NCBI GenBank assembly: GCA_001698425.1
Contig: MBRE01000041.1
Coordinates: 167,888 to 212,851 of the forward strand
Reading direction: 5' to 3'
Source: Oscillatoriales cyanobacterium USR001
GTDB taxonomy: Bacteria; Cyanobacteriota; Cyanobacteriia; Cyanobacteriales; Microcoleaceae
Length of the DNA: 44,964 nucleotides
Part shown: positions 44,295-44,964 of the stretch, piece by piece
Layout of the letters: every line of letters begins with the position of its first letter
How positions within the stretch are numbered: position 1 is the first letter of the stretch
The notes under the pieces: model-generated
The model's database searches: none
What the model was told of the DNA's origin: nothing
Seen by the model: only the letters and a program-made list of their open reading frames with translations
Program-made: the position numbers and the translations under genes

Positions 44295-44964
44295 ATGGAT
44301 GAAACTCGCGCCCAAGCTTACCTCAATCTGATTCAACAACTCCTCAGTTGCCCCAACGGTGAGGAACCGCAGATTTTACAGGATAATTTAGAATTGGTGG
44401 ATGCAGAATTTCTGCAAGTGTGCGAGATAATAGCAGATCGCATGGCAGGGGAAGGCCAGGAAAATGCGGCGGATTTTTTAAGGAATTTGGCCACTCAGTT
44501 AGGGCAATTCTTGGGTATTGAAGATGGGGATAATTCTGAGAGTGAAAATCCGCGAGAGTATTTAGAGTTTTTACAAGAATTATTGCAAGCAGAACAAGAA
44601 AGCAATAGCGATGTTAAAGTAATTTACCCCATTCTCCGACAACGGCAACATCTCCTCAATTACCATTTCTCAGAAATTTTACAGCTAGTGGCAGAGAATT
44701 TAATTGATGAACATCCAGAAGCAATTGAGTCAATTGTTGGCATTATTGAAAATTTGAGTATTGATATTAGTAACTTTCCTCTGGGAAATAGAGCGAATAA
44801 TATTGAAATTGCGATCGCAGGTTATCAAATCGTTTTAAGTCATCGGGAAACGGGAAGCGAAAAATGGGCGCAAACTCAAAATAATCTGGCAGTTGCCTAC
44901 TCTGACAAAATCACCGGCAACCGAGCCGAGAATATCGATCGGGCGATCGCTTGTTATCAATTGG
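44295..44964 (+). CDS. CHAT/TPR protein, 3' partial
   Basis: An open frame from ATG to the window end (223 codons, no stop). The N-terminus MDETRAQAYLNLIQQLLSC, then ILQDNLELVDAEFLQVCEII and ADFLRNLATQLGQFLG, is the head common in cyanobacterial CHAT (caspase-like) proteins with tetratricopeptide repeats. The first TPR-like units start near residue 170 (ANNIEIAIAGYQIVLSHRETGSEKWAQTQNNLAVAY, then ENIDRAIACYQ). The CHAT protease itself would lie beyond the window. Confidence 0.75.
   Translation, partial: MDETRAQAYLNLIQQLLSCPNGEEPQILQDNLELVDAEFLQVCEIIADRMAGEGQENAADFLRNLATQLGQFLGIEDGDNSESENPREYLEFLQELLQAEQESNSDVKVIYPILRQRQHLLNYHFSEILQLVAENLIDEHPEAIESIVGIIENLSIDISNFPLGNRANNIEIAIAGYQIVLSHRETGSEKWAQTQNNLAVAYSDKITGNRAENIDRAIACYQL

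Overview
The window is a piece of a filamentous cyanobacterial chromosome. Four things point there: many HIP1 octamers (GCGATCGC) in genes and spacers, cyanobacteria-only families (NdhM, a CCB-type cytochrome b6 assembly factor, DUF3155, DUF3172), a clear HetR, and a PatX-like gene just upstream of it. HetR alone does not show that heterocysts are formed, because filamentous strains without heterocysts also carry it. The DNA is moderately AT-rich and dense in intergenic repeats, which suits the Oscillatoriales-type lineages; the genus cannot be fixed from the sequence alone.

Layout. 1-3.8 kb is accessory: a small cyanobacterial protein, a DUF433/DUF5615 toxin-antitoxin pair, and a tandem triplication of a DUF2887 (Rpn-type nuclease) gene with a period of about 946 bp. 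3.8-25.6 kb is mostly housekeeping: rlmD (its N-terminal TRAM domain is cut off by a poly-A tract), a STAS protein, rpsF, a sugar ABC permease, PBP2, cysE, fetB, hslO, a PadR regulator, a CCB factor, DUF3155, a Hik2-like histidine kinase, aspartase, an SGNH hydrolase and a Gfo/Idh/MocA oxidoreductase. Two more Rpn-type genes lie between them. 25.8-27.6 kb is the regulatory centre: a secreted peptide precursor carrying ERGSGR (patX), a 0.5-kb spacer with an exact NtcA-type GTA-N8-TAC site, and hetR with a strong terminator. 27.7-34.8 kb holds ndhM, a large PP2C phosphatase, a CsgG-like lipoprotein, DUF3172, tRNA-Glu, an M42 peptidase and nagB.

34.9-45 kb is a defence and addiction zone: a DNA methyltransferase fused to an Mrr-like nuclease, a MazF/antitoxin pair, DUF4926, a structured tandem repeat before mnmG, an HsdR-N-like protein, a frameshifted xisI, a Uma2 nuclease, a VapBC pair, a papain-fold toxin with a likely immunity gene, a DUF2281 antitoxin, and the start of a CHAT/TPR gene that runs off the end. 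A palindrome-plus-promoter cassette recurs three times here, and two fragments of the CHAT gene start flank the papain-fold toxin module.

The most interesting system is the patX-hetR pair: a secreted RGSGR precursor beside the regulator that RGSGR peptides inhibit, with a possible nitrogen-control site between them. Next come the toxin/immunity cassette set in a broken CHAT gene, the poly-A frameshift in rlmD, and 4-residue repeat hinges found independently in three Rpn subfamilies.
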